The notes under the pieces: generated by a model
What the model was told of the DNA's origin: nothing
What the model saw: the letters and a program-made list of their open reading frames with translations, nothing else
Databases searched by the model: none
NCBI GenBank assembly: GCA_022571515.1
Contig: JACZXQ010000022.1
Location: 1 to 63,160 of the forward strand
Length of the DNA: 63,160 bases
Source of the DNA: Gemmatimonadota bacterium
GTDB taxonomy: Bacteria > Gemmatimonadota > Gemmatimonadetes > Longimicrobiales > Gaopeijiaceae
Direction: 5' to 3'
Translations under genes and position numbers: made by a program
In this document: positions 50,916 through 59,442 of the stretch, piece by piece
How positions within the stretch are numbered: the stretch's first letter is position 1
Layout of the letters: every line of letters begins with the position of its first letter

Positions 50916-52223
50916 ATGCGGGTTCACTACCACACCTTCGGATGCAAGGCCAACCAGTACGACACTGAGCGCATGCGCCAGGAACTGGAGGCCCGCGGCG
51001 CCGTCACCGCCACCGACTACACCCAGGCGGATGTGTGCGTGGTCAACACATGCACGGTGACGAATCACGCCGACGCCGACGCACGCCGTTTCGTGCGGAG
51101 GCTCCGCCGGGAGAGCCCGGGCGCGCGTATCGTGGTCGCCGGCTGCTCGGCAGCGTTGCGTACCGCTGACTATCACGCGATGGATGGGGTGGAGGCTGTG
51201 GTGCCGGGCCACGATCCGGTGGGGGTTGCCCGGGCCGTGGATCACGTTCTGCCCAGCCTCGTCCAACTCGGCATTCGGAGGTCTCTCGATAGACTGGACA
51301 TGGAGCCGGTGGGTGGCGAGATCCTGACGAGGCGGGTCGGCTCCACGCGGGGTTGGGTCAAGATCCAGGACGGATGCGACCGCAAGTGTTCGTTCTGCGC
51401 GACGCGCTTGGCGCGAGGGGTGAGCCGGTCCCGGGAGCCCGACCAGATCATCGCTGAGGCGCGGGCGTTGGCGCTGAGCCATCCGGAGCTCGTGCTCACC
51501 GGGATTCACATCGGACATTACGGCCGCGATCTCGGTGCCCGCACGACGCTGGGCGGGCTGCTGGCGCGTCTCTTGGACGGGGTGCCCGACGTGCGGTTCA
51601 GGCTCGGCAGCATCGAAGCGAGCGAGATCGACGACCCGCTCCTCGATGTTTTGGCCACGTCCGGCGAGCGGGTCGCGCCCCATCTGCACATGCCGCTCCA
51701 GAGCGGCTCGGACTCCGTGCTGCGTAGGATGAGCAGATGGCACACGCGGGAGGCGTATCGCGCCAGGGCGCTCGAGATCGCGGCCCGCGTCACACCGCTC
51801 GGACTCGGGGCGGACATCATCACGGGCTTTCCGGGTGAAACGGACGAAGACCACGCCCAGACGCGCGCACTCGTGGAGGAGCTTCCCTTCACGTATCTGC
51901 ACGTCTTCCCATTCTCGCCGCGTGACGGAACCACCGCGGCGACCATGCCCGATCCCGTGCCGCAGCGCGTCGCGGCCGAGCGGAGCCGGGAGCTGCGCGA
52001 ACTCGCTCAGCGAAGGGCGCGGGCCTACCGAGAGAGCCGTGTGGGCGGCAAAGCCGTCGTTGTGCTCGAGGGCGCCGCCGGCACCGCGCTCACCGAGGAC
52101 TACCTGCGGGTTCGCGTCGTGGGCACCGGGCGGCCGTCTACCGACACCCTGCACTCCGCCGTGCTGGAGGGAAGTGGTGATGAACTCAACGCCCGCCTGA
52201 CCATGAGTGCGATGCAGGCATGA
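50916..52223 (+). CDS. mtaB: tRNA t6A37 methylthiotransferase MtaB
   Basis: Radical-SAM enzyme converting t6A37 to ms2t6A37 in ANN-decoding tRNAs. The 435-residue product has the N-terminal methylthiotransferase domain with cluster cysteines ([23 protein letters not shown]). The radical-SAM motif CDRKCSFC is at about residues 152-159, and a TRAM-like C-terminus follows. [10 protein letters not shown] and the TCTVTNHAD segment point to MtaB rather than MiaB or RimO. Stop and panB start overlap by four bases. Confidence 0.93.
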   Translation: MRVHYHTFGCKANQYDTERMRQELEARGAVTATDYTQADVCVVNTCTVTNHADADARRFVRRLRRESPGARIVVAGCSAALRTADYHAMDGVEAVVPGHDPVGVARAVDHVLPSLVQLGIRRSLDRLDMEPVGGEILTRRVGSTRGWVKIQDGCDRKCSFCATRLARGVSRSREPDQIIAEARALALSHPELVLTGIHIGHYGRDLGARTTLGGLLARLLDGVPDVRFRLGSIEASEIDDPLLDVLATSGERVAPHLHMPLQSGSDSVLRRMSRWHTREAYRARALEIAARVTPLGLGADIITGFPGETDEDHAQTRALVEELPFTYLHVFPFSPRDGTTAATMPDPVPQRVAAERSRELRELAQRRARAYRESRVGGKAVVVLEGAAGTALTEDYLRVRVVGTGRPSTDTLHSAVLEGSGDELNARLTMSAMQA

Positions 52224-53041
52224 CGGACCAGCGAATCGGGGTCGAAGAGATCCGAGCTAGGAAGGGCGGGGTCCCGCTGGTCTGCCTCACCGCCTATACG
52301 ACGCCCGTGGCACGGCTGTTGGACCCGCACTGTGAGCTGCTCTTGGTGGGAGACTCGCTCGCCATGGTGGTCTACGGCCTGGAAACCACGCGCGGCGTCA
52401 CCCTCGAAACGATGATCGCGCACGGACAGGCCGTGATGAGGGGTTCGAGCCGGGCCTGCGTGATCATCGACATGCCGTTCGGCACCTACGAGGAGTCCCC
52501 CGACCAAGCGGTGGAGTCGGCGCGTCGCATCGTGGATGAGAGCGGCTGCCAGGGCGTGAAGTTGGAGGGCGGAGTCGACCTTGCCGAGACGGTGGCCGCG
52601 ATCGTGGCCGAGGGGATCCCCGTGTTCGGACACATCGGTCTGCTGCCACAAAAAGTCGAGCGCCGGGGCGGTTTCCGGATTCAAGGCAAGGATGACGAAG
52701 GCGCGAGGGGCGTATTGGCCGATGCGGAGGCGATCTCGGCCGCGGGTGTGTTCGCGATGGTCGTCGAGGGCACGGTAGAGCCTGTGGCTCGGGAGGTCAC
52801 CGAGAGAGTGGCGGTTCCCACGGTGGGCATCGGGGCTTCTCCAGCGTGCGACGGACAGATCCTGGTGACCGACGACATGCTCGGGCTGTTCAGCGACTTC
52901 ATCCCCAAGTTCGTCAAGCGTTACGCCGAGCTGGGAGACGCGACGACCGCGGCCGTGCGGGCGTACGCCGAAGACGTCAGAGCCCGGCGCTTTCCCACGG
53001 ACGACCACGTCTACCACATCGACGGCGGCACGCGGTCCTGA
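52220..53041 (+). CDS. panB: Ketopantoate hydroxymethyltransferase PanB
   Basis: First committed enzyme of pantothenate synthesis, forming ketopantoate from 2-ketoisovalerate and methylene-THF. The 273-residue product has the family blocks [24 protein letters not shown] (Mg ligand Asp), [18 protein letters not shown] and the catalytic-Glu segment [11 protein letters not shown]. The ATG overlaps the mtaB stop; the last base is shared with the panC start. It forms an operon with panC. Confidence 0.96.
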   Translation: MTDQRIGVEEIRARKGGVPLVCLTAYTTPVARLLDPHCELLLVGDSLAMVVYGLETTRGVTLETMIAHGQAVMRGSSRACVIIDMPFGTYEESPDQAVESARRIVDESGCQGVKLEGGVDLAETVAAIVAEGIPVFGHIGLLPQKVERRGGFRIQGKDDEGARGVLADAEAISAAGVFAMVVEGTVEPVAREVTERVAVPTVGIGASPACDGQILVTDDMLGLFSDFIPKFVKRYAELGDATTAAVRAYAEDVRARRFPTDDHVYHIDGGTRS

Positions 53042-53889
53042 TGGACATCGTCAGGACGGTAGCGGACCTGCGCACGCGGGTGAGTGCCTGGCGCGGCACG
53101 GGCGAGACCGTGGGACTGGTGCCGACGATGGGTGGGATCCACGAAGGCCACCTCGCACTGGTGCGCGCTGCCGGCGAGCGCTTCGACCGTACGGTGGCCA
53201 CGTTGTTCGTGAACCCGAAGCAGTTCGCGCCGGGCGAGGACTTCGGTGCGTACCCCCGGGACGAGGAAGGGGACGCCGGGCGCCTCGACGCGGAAGGCGT
53301 CGATCTCCTGTTCGTGCCCCCCGAGTCCGTCATGTACCCGGAAGCCCATGCGACCCGGGTGGAGGTTGCCGACCTCGGGTCCATCCTGGAGGGGGCGTTT
53401 CGTCCAGACTTCTTCACCGGGGTCGCCACCGTGGTGGCCAAACTGCTCCTGCAGGTGTTGCCGGACGCGGCGTTGTTCGGCGAGAAGGATTTCCAGCAGC
53501 TCAGGGTCGTCCAGCGCATGGTGCTGGACCTCGATGTGCCCGTCGAGATCGTTGGGGTCCCGACGGTTCGAGAGCCTGACGGCTTGGCCTTTTCGTCCCG
53601 AAACCTGTACCTGTCCGCCCCAGAGCGCGAGATTGCTCCGGCGCTGTTCGCGACCCTGTCGGCGGTAGCCGAAGCCGTACGGGCCGGGGCCGATCCCGAG
53701 TGGAGGGAGCGTTGGGCCGAATCGGAGCTCGTTTCAGCCGGGTTCGACTCTGTGGACTACGTGGCGGTGCGGGATGGGGCGACCTTGGGACGTTACTTGG
53801 GCCCATACGCAGCGGGGCAGGGACCCGGGCGCGTACTCGCGGCGGCTCGGTTGGGCAAGGCACGCCTGATCGACAACGTGGCGCTGTGA
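53041..53889 (+). CDS. panC: Pantothenate synthetase PanC
   Basis: Condenses pantoate and beta-alanine with ATP. The 282-residue product has PTMGGIHEGHLAL with the HxGH nucleotide site, FVNPKQFAPGEDFGAYPR, FGEKDFQQLRVV and the KMSKS-like region SSRNLYLSAPER. The ATG sits on the panB stop (TGATG), so translation is coupled. The panD step is not in the window. Confidence 0.96.
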   Translation: MDIVRTVADLRTRVSAWRGTGETVGLVPTMGGIHEGHLALVRAAGERFDRTVATLFVNPKQFAPGEDFGAYPRDEEGDAGRLDAEGVDLLFVPPESVMYPEAHATRVEVADLGSILEGAFRPDFFTGVATVVAKLLLQVLPDAALFGEKDFQQLRVVQRMVLDLDVPVEIVGVPTVREPDGLAFSSRNLYLSAPEREIAPALFATLSAVAEAVRAGADPEWRERWAESELVSAGFDSVDYVAVRDGATLGRYLGPYAAGQGPGRVLAAARLGKARLIDNVAL

Positions 53890-53946
53890 AGGCGGCCGGA
53901 AGAAAGGTCTATTGATTTGTCCCGCATCCAGGATTTGAATTAGGGC

Positions 53947-55323
53947 ATGGACGGATCCTCTCGGAAGCGCGCGTACGTCGAGACGTACGGGTGTCAGATG
54001 AACATCAGCGATGGCGAGCTGATGGAGGGCATCCTCGAGGCGGAGGGCTACGAGATCGTAGACACGCCGGAGGAGGCCGATGTCGTGCTGGTGAATACGT
54101 GCGCGATTCGTGAGCGCGCCGAGCAGCGCGTGCTCGGGCGGGTGTCCCAGCTCACGGGACTCAAGCGCGAGCGTCCGGACATGGTGATCGGGGTCACCGG
54201 CTGCATGGCCCAGCGCATGGGTAAGACTCTGCTCGAGCAGGCGCCGGACGTCGACTTGGTCATGGGGCCCGACGGGTATCGCTCGCTTCCCGAGCGCCTC
54301 GCCGCTCTCGAGGGCCGGCGGTCGTGGACGCCCTCGGCCAAGCGGAGGGGTCCACAGCTGGCCGTGCTCGACCTGGATCTCGGAGAGAACTACGAGGGCC
54401 TGGAGCAGCGCCGTACATCCGACATCTCGGCGTGGCTGCCGATACAGCGCGGTTGTGATCACCGCTGCACGTTCTGCATCGTCCCCTACGTGAGGGGTCC
54501 CGAGAAGAACCGGGATCCCGCCGAGATCCTGCGAGAGGTCGGAGACATCACCGCCTCCGGGGTCACGCAGGTGACGCTCCTCGGGCAGACCGTCAACTCC
54601 TATTCAGCCGCGGGCTGGGACTTTCCTCGGCTGCTCAGGGCAGTGGCTCGTACGCCCGGCATACGCCGTGTGCGCTTCCAGTCGCCGCACCCCAATGACG
54701 TCACGCCGGAGCTGGTCGAAGTGATGAGGTCCGAGCCGGCCGTGTGTGACCACCTCCATCTTCCCGCGCAGTCGGGTAACAGCCGGGTGCTCAAGCGCAT
54801 GCTCAGGCGCTATACCGTGGAGAGTTACCTCGAGAAGGTCGAGATGGTACGCGAAGCGATTCCCGATATCGCGGTGTCGACCGACATCATCGTCGCGTTC
54901 CCGGGTGAGACCCCCGAGGAGTTCGAGGACACGCTGGATCTGATGCGGACGGTGCGGTTCGACGACGCGTTCACGTACAAGTACTCGCCCAGGGAGGGCA
55001 CGCCGGCCACGAGAATGCCGGCGGAGGACTTCATCGCCCCCGACGAGGCTCAGGCCCGCCTGGAGCGCTTGATCGAGGTGTCTCGGGAGATCCAGGCGGA
55101 GATCACCGCCTCCGAAGTGGGACGGGTGGTGGAGGTGCTCGTGGAGAAGGAGGCCCGGACGCATGGCCAGCTCCTCGGGCGTACCGAGGGCAACAAGGTC
55201 GTGGCGTTCCCGGCAGAACCTGTGCTGATCGGCACGTACCAGACCGTGCGGCTGGTCGCCACCACCTCGGCCACATTCGTGGGCGAACTCGCCGGCGATG
55301 CTGCGTTGGTCGAGTCGGCGTGA
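53947..55323 (+). CDS. miaB: tRNA i6A37 methylthiotransferase MiaB
   Basis: Radical-SAM enzyme forming ms2i6A37 in UNN-decoding tRNAs. The 458-residue product has the opening YVETYGCQMNISD, NTCAIRERAEQ and VTGCMAQ cluster cysteines. The radical-SAM motif is RGCDHRCTFCIVPYVRG, followed by LLGQTVNSY, and a TRAM domain occupies about the last 70 residues. GCQMN and CTFCIVPY are the MiaB form. A TTGATTTGT in the 57-bp gap after panC could be a -35 element, but I see no good -10. It overlaps the next gene by four bases. Confidence 0.95.
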   Translation: MDGSSRKRAYVETYGCQMNISDGELMEGILEAEGYEIVDTPEEADVVLVNTCAIRERAEQRVLGRVSQLTGLKRERPDMVIGVTGCMAQRMGKTLLEQAPDVDLVMGPDGYRSLPERLAALEGRRSWTPSAKRRGPQLAVLDLDLGENYEGLEQRRTSDISAWLPIQRGCDHRCTFCIVPYVRGPEKNRDPAEILREVGDITASGVTQVTLLGQTVNSYSAAGWDFPRLLRAVARTPGIRRVRFQSPHPNDVTPELVEVMRSEPAVCDHLHLPAQSGNSRVLKRMLRRYTVESYLEKVEMVREAIPDIAVSTDIIVAFPGETPEEFEDTLDLMRTVRFDDAFTYKYSPREGTPATRMPAEDFIAPDEAQARLERLIEVSREIQAEITASEVGRVVEVLVEKEARTHGQLLGRTEGNKVVAFPAEPVLIGTYQTVRLVATTSATFVGELAGDAALVESA

Positions 55324-55637
55324 CCCGACTTCTCGGACCGTTCGCCGTGTTGTTGGTCCTCATCCTGTCGGCTGCGTTCGCCTCCGCGAATGCCGCAGAG
55401 CGCGTCACCGTCGACCTGGGCCTGTTCATGCTCTACCGCGTGCCGGTCACCGCGGTCGCGTTCGGCGGCCTGTTTACGGGCATGCTCGTGATGCTGGTGG
55501 CTGGCATCAACTCCGACCTCAAGGTCCGCGGGATCCTGCGCCGCCGATTCGAGGAGGAGGATCTCGAGGAGCGCGCGCGCATCGACCGAGACCAGCAGGA
55601 TCTGTTTCAACCTGTGCCCGAGGAGGAGGACGAGTAA
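55320..55637 (+). CDS. Small membrane protein, LapA-like
   Basis: A 105-residue protein with two membrane segments (about 5-24 and 40-61), followed by a cytoplasmic helix of alternating basic and acidic residues and a very acidic end (PEEEDE). The topology and the LKVRGILRRRFEEEDLEE tail resemble LapA/DUF1049 proteins, which help coordinate lipopolysaccharide assembly; the match is loose. The GTG start overlaps the miaB stop as GTGA. Confidence 0.6.
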   Translation: MTRLLGPFAVLLVLILSAAFASANAAERVTVDLGLFMLYRVPVTAVAFGGLFTGMLVMLVAGINSDLKVRGILRRRFEEEDLEERARIDRDQQDLFQPVPEEEDE

Positions 55638-55665
55638 CTGATCGGCTCTCCGACGTCGTCATGAC

Positions 55666-58008
55666 GTGATTGCCCGGGCGCCGCCCGTAGCCGGTTTGGC
55701 CGCCGGCTTCGCATTGGGCGTCGCCCTCCTGCCGCATGCCGGCTACCCCCGCGCTGCGGCCCTCTCGCTCACGACCCTCCTGCTTCTCGTCCAGCTATTC
55801 CGGCGCCCGGTCCTGTCCACCTCGCTGATCCTCGCGGTCGCGGCGGGGGCAGCGGCCGGCTGGGCGAGCACCGCCCGCAGCACCTTCGATTGCCGATGGT
55901 CACTGCCCGACGGGTTCTCGGGCACGCTGGTCGGGAGGTTCACCGCCAGGCCCGGGCTGGGCGCCGCACCCTTCCGGGTCATCTCGGGCTTCCCGCGGGG
56001 CTGCTCGGCGGTCGTGCGGGCCAGGCTCGGGCGAGAGGCCGAGGCGCCCGCCGTGGGCGTGACGGTACGGGCGCACGGGCGCTGGCTGACGACGCCCCGT
56101 CCACGGAAGGGGCGGCCGGACCTCGCGGGCATGCTGATCCTGGACTCGCTCGTGGCCGCCCAGGATCCCCCGGGCGGCTCGATCCGGGAGCGGATGCGGG
56201 CGAGGCTGGTACGGTCCCGGGGCTCCCTGCAAGCCACGCTCCACGAGTTGTTCCCGGAGACGGCCCCGCTCGCCGAGGCGCTCATCCTCGCGAGAAAGGA
56301 GAGCCTCACGCCCGAGCGCCGGGAGGTCTTCGCGCGCTCGGGTACGGCTCACCTGCTCGCCATCTCGGGCTTCCACGTCGGCGTGCTCGCGGGTCTGATG
56401 CTCGGACTGGCACGCCTGGCGGGCGCGGGCCCGCGGCGAGCCGCCCTCGCTGCGGCTCTGGGAGCATGGGCGTACGTGGCGTTCATCGGGGCGCCCGATG
56501 CCGCGAGCCGCGCCGCCCTGATCCTCAGCCTCTTCGTCGTGGGGCGCCTTCTCGGTAGGTCGGTGCTGCCATCGGGAGCCCTGGCCACGGCGTTCCTGAT
56601 CCTTCTGCTCGTGGATCCCGCCGCGCTCGGGCGCCCCGGCCTGCAACTGTCCTTTGCGGGCGCCGCGGGCCTGCTCTACGGCATGAAGCCTATTTCAGCG
56701 CTCCTGGCACGGGGTTGGACCGGCAGGATGCCCTCGGTAGTGCGGTCCGGCATCGCCGCGGGTGTTTCCGCGACCTTGGCGACGTTGCCTCTCGTGGCGT
56801 GGCACTTCGACCGGGTGTCTGTGGTCGGAATCCCGGCCACCCTCATGGCCGCTCCCCTGGTCGCCCTGGCGATTCCCGGACTCCTCGCCGTGCTGCTGAG
56901 CGCGCAGGTGTGGCCGGGGCTCGCCGGTTTCCTGGCGGGGGGTGTGGACATCGTCCTACGAGCGCTCGAGATCGTGGTGACGGCCTGGGCGGGGTTGCCG
57001 TTCGCTTCGATCTGGGTGGCGCGGATGGGGGTCGTCGGCGGCGTGCTCGGCGCCCTCGTCGCCCTGTGGTCCGTGTGGAGGCGCCCCGGCGTGGGCCGGC
57101 GGGCACGGCTCGCGGTGATGGTGATGGGATTGGTGGGAGGGTGGATCGCCTCCCCGGCCGTCGGTTACTGGGCCGGGCGCGACTCGGTCGAACTGTTCTT
57201 TCTGGACGTGGGGCAGGGGGACGCCATCGCGATCCGCTCGCCGAAGGGCCGCTGGATGCTCGTGGACGCCGGACCACGCAGCCCGTCATTCGACGCCGGC
57301 CGTCGGGTGGTCGTGCCCTTCTTGCGGCGTCACGGTGCGCGGCGTCTCGAGGCCCTGATCCTCACCCATCCCGACCTGGACCACATCGGCGGGGCGGCCG
57401 CGGTCATTCAGAACCTGGACGTGGGAGTGGTGCTCGATCCTGCAGCTGCCGTGGCCAAGGTGGAGTACCAGGACCTCTTGGCGGCGGCGGCGTCCGTGGG
57501 CGCTCGCTGGCTGGGCGCTCGCGCGGGCACGCGCTTCGACTTCGATGGCGTCTCAGTGACGATCCTGGCGCCCGACGCGGCGGTGGAGGGCGCAGCGCGG
57601 ACCGCCGGCGAGGTTGGTGTCACCTCGGGAGTCCAGATCGACGCCAACGACTGGTCCGTCGTCCTCGAACTCCGCTACGGCGCCTTCCGGGCCATCCTCA
57701 TGGGTGACGCGCCGGCCTCGGTGGAGCGTCGCATCGTCTCCGGCGCGGCCTCCGAGCCGGTACAGCTCCTCAAGGTCGGCCATCACGGCTCGGCGACCTC
57801 CACGTCCGCGGACGCGTTGGAGGTGTGGCGCCCGGCGGTGGCCGTCATCTCGGTAGGTGCCCGCAACCGCTACCGACACCCCGCCCGGGAGGTGACGGAC
57901 CGCCTCGAGCGGGCCGGCGCTTGGATCCTCCGCACCGACCGGCATGGAACCATCTCGCTGCGAGGACGGAAGGACGGCAGCTACCGTATTACGACCGAGC
58001 GGCGTTGA
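55666..58008 (+). CDS. comEC: DNA uptake channel protein ComEC/Rec2
   Basis: Inner-membrane channel that carries single-stranded DNA into the cytoplasm during transformation. The 780-residue product has two or three N-terminal helices, an OB-like periplasmic segment (DUF4131), and the competence domain (LLAISGFHVGVLAGLMLGL onward, about ten helices). It ends in a metallo-beta-lactamase domain with FLDVGQGDAIAI, LTHPDLDHIGG and VGHHGSATSTS. All three parts are intact, so it is full length. ComEA and pilus genes are not in the window. The GTG at 55666 is the likely start. Confidence 0.93.
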   Translation: MIARAPPVAGLAAGFALGVALLPHAGYPRAAALSLTTLLLLVQLFRRPVLSTSLILAVAAGAAAGWASTARSTFDCRWSLPDGFSGTLVGRFTARPGLGAAPFRVISGFPRGCSAVVRARLGREAEAPAVGVTVRAHGRWLTTPRPRKGRPDLAGMLILDSLVAAQDPPGGSIRERMRARLVRSRGSLQATLHELFPETAPLAEALILARKESLTPERREVFARSGTAHLLAISGFHVGVLAGLMLGLARLAGAGPRRAALAAALGAWAYVAFIGAPDAASRAALILSLFVVGRLLGRSVLPSGALATAFLILLLVDPAALGRPGLQLSFAGAAGLLYGMKPISALLARGWTGRMPSVVRSGIAAGVSATLATLPLVAWHFDRVSVVGIPATLMAAPLVALAIPGLLAVLLSAQVWPGLAGFLAGGVDIVLRALEIVVTAWAGLPFASIWVARMGVVGGVLGALVALWSVWRRPGVGRRARLAVMVMGLVGGWIASPAVGYWAGRDSVELFFLDVGQGDAIAIRSPKGRWMLVDAGPRSPSFDAGRRVVVPFLRRHGARRLEALILTHPDLDHIGGAAAVIQNLDVGVVLDPAAAVAKVEYQDLLAAAASVGARWLGARAGTRFDFDGVSVTILAPDAAVEGAARTAGEVGVTSGVQIDANDWSVVLELRYGAFRAILMGDAPASVERRIVSGAASEPVQLLKVGHHGSATSTSADALEVWRPAVAVISVGARNRYRHPAREVTDRLERAGAWILRTDRHGTISLRGRKDGSYRITTERR

Positions 58009-58033
58009 CCGCGTCCGGCGCCCCGATTATATC
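58005..58033 (+). promoter_or_regulatory. Candidate sigma70 promoter for fbp
   Basis: TTGACC (58005-58010, overlapping the comEC stop) and TATATC (58028-58033) are 17 bp apart, 63 bp upstream of the fbp ATG. Five and four of six bases match consensus. Confidence 0.45.
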
Positions 58034-58095
58034 CTTCGCATCCGCAGTAGCCATCCGATTTCGCCGGCCGGGCGCCCGGTGCGCCGTGAGGAGCC

Positions 58096-59121
58096 ATGAC
58101 AGAAAGCCACATCGTCACTCTCGAGCGGCATATCATCGAGGCGGAGCGAAGCCATCCCGACGCCACGGGGGCGTTCACCAACATCCTTCACAGCATTGCC
58201 CTGGCCGCCAAGATCATCTCCCGAGCGGTCAACAAGGCTGGGCTCGTCGATGTCCTGGGCGCCACGGGGGACACCAACATCCAGGGCGAGTCGGTGCAAA
58301 AACTCGACCTCTACGCCCAGGACGTCATCTACAACGCGATGGACCATTCCGGGCACTTGTGTTGCATGGTGTCCGAGGAATCCGAAGAGATCCTGCCTAT
58401 CCCCAAAGCCTTCCCGAAGGGGGAGTACGTTCTGGTGTTCGATCCGTTGGACGGTTCGTCCAACATCGACGTGAACGTATCGATCGGCACGATCTTCTCC
58501 ATCCACCGAAAGGTGTCGGGCGCCGAGGACGGCACGCTGGAAGACTGCCTTCAGGCCGGCTGCCGGCAGCTCGCGGCCGGATATGTTCTCTACGGCTCAT
58601 CTACGATGCTGGTCTATACCAGCGGGGCGGGAGTCCACGGGTTCACCCTGGACCCCTCCATCGGTGAATTCCTGCTCAGCCACCGTAACATCCGCATTCC
58701 GGACCCCGGTGCGCTCCTCTATTCCATCAATGAGGCCTATTATCCACGCTGGTCGGCAGGCCAACAGAAGCTCATGCAGCATTTCAAGGGCCTCAGCGAC
58801 GCCTCGGGCCCGAGCTTTAGTTCCAGGTACATTGGTTCCTTGGTAGCGGATTTCCACCGAACGCTGCTGAAGGGTGGGATTTTCATGTATCCCGCCGACT
58901 CGAAAAACCCCACGGGCAAGCTACGGTTGCTCTACGAGGCCGCTCCGATGGCCATGATATGTGAACAAGCCGGTGGAAAAGCCTCGAATGGGGTTGGACC
59001 GATTCTCGATCTCAAGCCGGAGGGCCTTCACCAAAGAACTCCGCTCTACATCGGCTCGGCCCCCCTCGTGGAGCTGGCGGAGTCGTATTTGGCGGAGAAC
59101 GCGGCTGAAATGGGTGCCTGA
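58096..59121 (+). CDS. fbp: Fructose-1,6-bisphosphatase, class I
   Basis: Gluconeogenic enzyme that removes the 1-phosphate of fructose 1,6-bisphosphate. The 341-residue product has the metal-binding Glu pair in VSEESEE and the class I signature DPLDGSSNIDVNVSIGTIF. The substrate-site segment RYIGSLVADFHR and the C-terminal GKLRLLYEAAPMAMICEQAGG are also present, in standard order and length. GAGG lies nine bases before the ATG. It is probably transcribed on its own. Confidence 0.96.
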   Translation: MTESHIVTLERHIIEAERSHPDATGAFTNILHSIALAAKIISRAVNKAGLVDVLGATGDTNIQGESVQKLDLYAQDVIYNAMDHSGHLCCMVSEESEEILPIPKAFPKGEYVLVFDPLDGSSNIDVNVSIGTIFSIHRKVSGAEDGTLEDCLQAGCRQLAAGYVLYGSSTMLVYTSGAGVHGFTLDPSIGEFLLSHRNIRIPDPGALLYSINEAYYPRWSAGQQKLMQHFKGLSDASGPSFSSRYIGSLVADFHRTLLKGGIFMYPADSKNPTGKLRLLYEAAPMAMICEQAGGKASNGVGPILDLKPEGLHQRTPLYIGSAPLVELAESYLAENAAEMGA

Positions 59122-59442
59122 GGCCCGAATATACGCCGAATGTCGGCTAAGAACATGGGTGTTCAGGGCGTTCCAGGGGCACTCGGCGTCCTGAAGGCGA
59201 TGCACAACCTCGGAAATCTGAGGAATTCGGCGAAATCCGACAGAGTTCTGAGATGACTGAAAGAACGTAACTCGTTGCCGTAAAACGCTTTAGGACCATG
59301 TTCCATTTTGGCACGTGGCTTGCTGCTGTCCCTGCGGTGCGGTGCGCCCTCGAAGATTGTGGAAAACCGGGCGGCCCAAGACCTGGAAAACACCTGTTTT
59401 AGTGCAGTAAAACCGACACAACCCCAACAGGAGAAAAGTCGG
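59122..59442 (+). other. Leader region of the large lipoprotein gene (321 bp)
   Basis: No gene is seen here. It holds a sigma54-type promoter (59309-59324), and from about 59335 a 5' leader of roughly 108 bases ending in an AGGAG ribosome site. Short imperfect hairpins near 59208-59250 lie upstream of the promoter. No known riboswitch is recognised. Confidence 0.5.
59309..59324 (+). promoter_or_regulatory. Sigma54 (-24/-12) promoter
   Basis: TGGCACG, four bases, then TTGCT: a full match to the -24/-12 consensus, with GG (59310-59311) and GC (59322-59323) 12 bp apart. Transcription would start near 59335, about 108 bp before the lipoprotein start. An enhancer-binding activator would be required; neither it nor rpoN is in the window. 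Confidence 0.7.

Noticed and set aside
50172-52154. Long reverse-strand open frame (660 codons) across the barrel and mtaB genes
   Set aside because: It is antisense to clear genes, is rich in Arg/Pro/His/Gly as shadow frames in G+C-rich DNA are, and has no motif or ribosome site.
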